Part shown: positions 62,913 through 64,000 of the stretch, one piece after another
Position numbering within the stretch: the first letter of the stretch is position 1
How the letters are laid out: each line of letters opens with the position of its first letter
The notes under the pieces: generated by a model
Seen by the model: the letters and a program-made list of their open reading frames with translations, nothing else
Database searches by the model: none
What the model was told of the DNA's origin: nothing
Program-made: the position numbers and the translations under genes
From: Pseudoalteromonas marina
GTDB lineage: Bacteria; Pseudomonadota; Gammaproteobacteria; Enterobacterales; Alteromonadaceae
Assembly (NCBI RefSeq): GCF_000238335.3
Contig: NZ_AHCB03000005.1
Coordinates: forward strand, 1-64,000
DNA: 64,000 nucleotides
Direction: 5' to 3'

Positions 62913-64000
62913 ATGTCAGACTTTCGTGAACAAGCACTACACTATCATTCGCACCCCGTTCCAGGAAAAATTAGCATTGAACTAACAAAGCCTGCTGAAA
63001 CGGTAAAAGATCTCGCATTAGCATATAGCCCAGGAGTTGCAGAACCCGTACGTGAAATCGCTGCAGACCCTGCAAACGCTTATAAATACACAGGCAAAGG
63101 GAATATGGTTGCGGTTATCACTAATGGTACTGCAATTTTAGGCTTAGGTAATTTAGGCCCACTTGCTTCAAAACCTGTAATGGAAGGTAAGGCGTTACTG
63201 TTTAAGCGATTTGCTGGCCTTGATTCTATTGATATCGAAGTGAAACACCGCACTACTGAAGACTTTATTAATACAGTTGCTAATATTGCCGACACGTTTG
63301 GCGGAATTAACCTTGAAGATATTAAGGCGCCAGAGTGTTTTGAAATAGAAAAAGCATTGATTGAGCGTTGCAGTATTCCGATATTTCATGATGATCAGCA
63401 CGGTACAGCCATTGTAACTGCTGCGGGTATGTTGAACGCGCTTGAGGTGCAAGGCAAGTCTATCGAAAATGCGACTATTGTGTGTTTGGGTGCTGGTGCT
63501 GCTGCGGTTGCTTGTATGGAGCTGTTAATTAAGTGTGGTGCTTTGCGCGAGCACATTTATATGCTTGACCGTAAAGGTGTTATTCATACTCGTCGTGATG
63601 ACTTAAATGAATACAAAAAACTTTTTGCTAACAATACAGACAAGCGCACGTTGCAAGATGTTATTGAAGATGCAGATGTATTTGTTGGTGTATCGGGGCC
63701 TAATCTATTAGCTGCCGATGATTTAAAATTAATGGCAGAAAAACCAGTTGTGTTTGCTTGTTCAAACCCAGATCCAGAAATTGATCCTGCACTGGCTCAT
63801 TCTGCTCGAAACGATCTAATTATGGCAACGGGTCGATCAGATTACCCTAACCAAGTTAATAATGTACTGTGTTTTCCGTTTATATTCCGCGGTGCTCTTG
63901 ATGTACGCGCCAGTGCAATAAATGATGAAATGAAAATTGCAGCTGTAGAAGCGATTAGAAGTATTGCCAAAGAGCCTGTACCTGCTGAAGTACTGACAGC
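62913..64000 (+). CDS. NAD(P)-dependent malic enzyme (5' part; runs off the window)
   Basis: Malic enzyme converts malate to pyruvate and CO2 with reduction of NAD(P). The open frame runs from ATG 62913 to the end of the window without a stop, giving 362 residues. The malic signature is present: YSPGVAEPVREI (Tyr38 as catalytic acid), GNGTAILGLGNLGP read here as TNGTAILGLGNLGP, IPIFHDDQHGTAIV, and the nucleotide-binding GAGAAAVA. The N-terminus is that of the short bacterial type of about 420 residues, as opposed to the long MaeB with a phosphotransacetylase tail; this cannot be decided because the end is missing. Confidence 0.93.
   Translation, partial: MSDFREQALHYHSHPVPGKISIELTKPAETVKDLALAYSPGVAEPVREIAADPANAYKYTGKGNMVAVITNGTAILGLGNLGPLASKPVMEGKALLFKRFAGLDSIDIEVKHRTTEDFINTVANIADTFGGINLEDIKAPECFEIEKALIERCSIPIFHDDQHGTAIVTAAGMLNALEVQGKSIENATIVCLGAGAAAVACMELLIKCGALREHIYMLDRKGVIHTRRDDLNEYKKLFANNTDKRTLQDVIEDADVFVGVSGPNLLAADDLKLMAEKPVVFACSNPDPEIDPALAHSARNDLIMATGRSDYPNQVNNVLCFPFIFRGALDVRASAINDEMKIAAVEAIRSIAKEPVPAEVLT

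Noticed and set aside
1..64000. CRISPR array, prophage, insertion sequence, integron or toxin-antitoxin pair.
   Set aside because: No regularly spaced repeats, transposase, integrase or phage genes are visible, and gene content and order are those of a core chromosome.

Overview
The window is ordinary core chromosome of a marine gammaproteobacterium, most likely Pseudoalteromonas or a close relative in the Alteromonadales. This rests on recognisable protein families and gene order (polA-engB-cytochrome c4-yihI-hemN, secA-mutT, ilvGMDA, priA/rpmE, ftsN-hslVU), AT-rich DNA, and a dispersed intergenic repeat. No database search was possible. I see no prophage, insertion sequence, CRISPR array, integron or defence island, and no clearly foreign gene block.

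Layout. 1-90: 3' end of a 5S rRNA gene and its terminator. 632-7322: a VOC protein, a small acidic unknown protein overlapping a lipoprotein fatty acid cis/trans isomerase, a hybrid histidine kinase and a TraB/GumN protein. 7723-13432: the branched-chain amino acid operon ilvGMDA with its own leader peptide and transcription attenuator. 13487-17426: a membrane-anchored NMT1-type binding protein, a METTL25-like methyltransferase, beta-carbonic anhydrase, an NAD(P)-binding protein and UbiK. 17588-26920: Rep helicase, a GAF-GAF-GGDEF protein, cytochrome c5, ElbB and DNA polymerase I. 27092-33494: a candidate small RNA just after polA, YceI, DUF1285, EngB, cytochrome c4, a second small RNA with nine GGA motifs that looks like a CsrB/CsrC-type CsrA sponge, YihI, DUF2489 and HemN. 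33512-43342: DarP, PmbA, a DciA-like protein, an M13 peptidase, a sugar-kinase-like phosphotransferase, MutT and SecA, the last with a long structured leader. 43343-52948: an SDR-like protein, the histidine-utilisation genes hutH, hutU, hutC, hutI and hutG, a degenerate GGDEF/EAL protein and RraA. 53154-64000: a PAP2 phosphatase coupled to a glycosyltransferase, a chemoreceptor, DUF971, HslU/HslV, an FtsN-like SPOR protein, PriA, ribosomal protein L31 and the start of a malic enzyme cut by the window end.

How the genes work together. ilvGMDA makes isoleucine and valine precursors and is read through or terminated according to charged Ile/Val/Leu tRNA. hutHUIG degrade histidine, and HutC palindromes lie before hutU and between hutC and hutI. 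HslV and HslU form the two-part heat-shock protease, behind a sigma-32-like promoter that overlaps the end of ftsN. Rep, PolA and PriA serve replication and its restart.

The most interesting material is non-coding: the CsrB/C-like RNA (about 30350-30666), the unassigned sRNA after polA (about 27092-27208), the ilv attenuator (7812-7942), the hslV 5' UTR hairpin and promoter (59047-59115), the double hairpin in the secA leader (42963-43044), and three copies of an intergenic repeat. I did not find a clearly new multi-gene system. The best protein-level leads are the small gene coupled to cti, the binding protein that ends just after a transmembrane helix, and the two proteins with decayed c-di-GMP domains.
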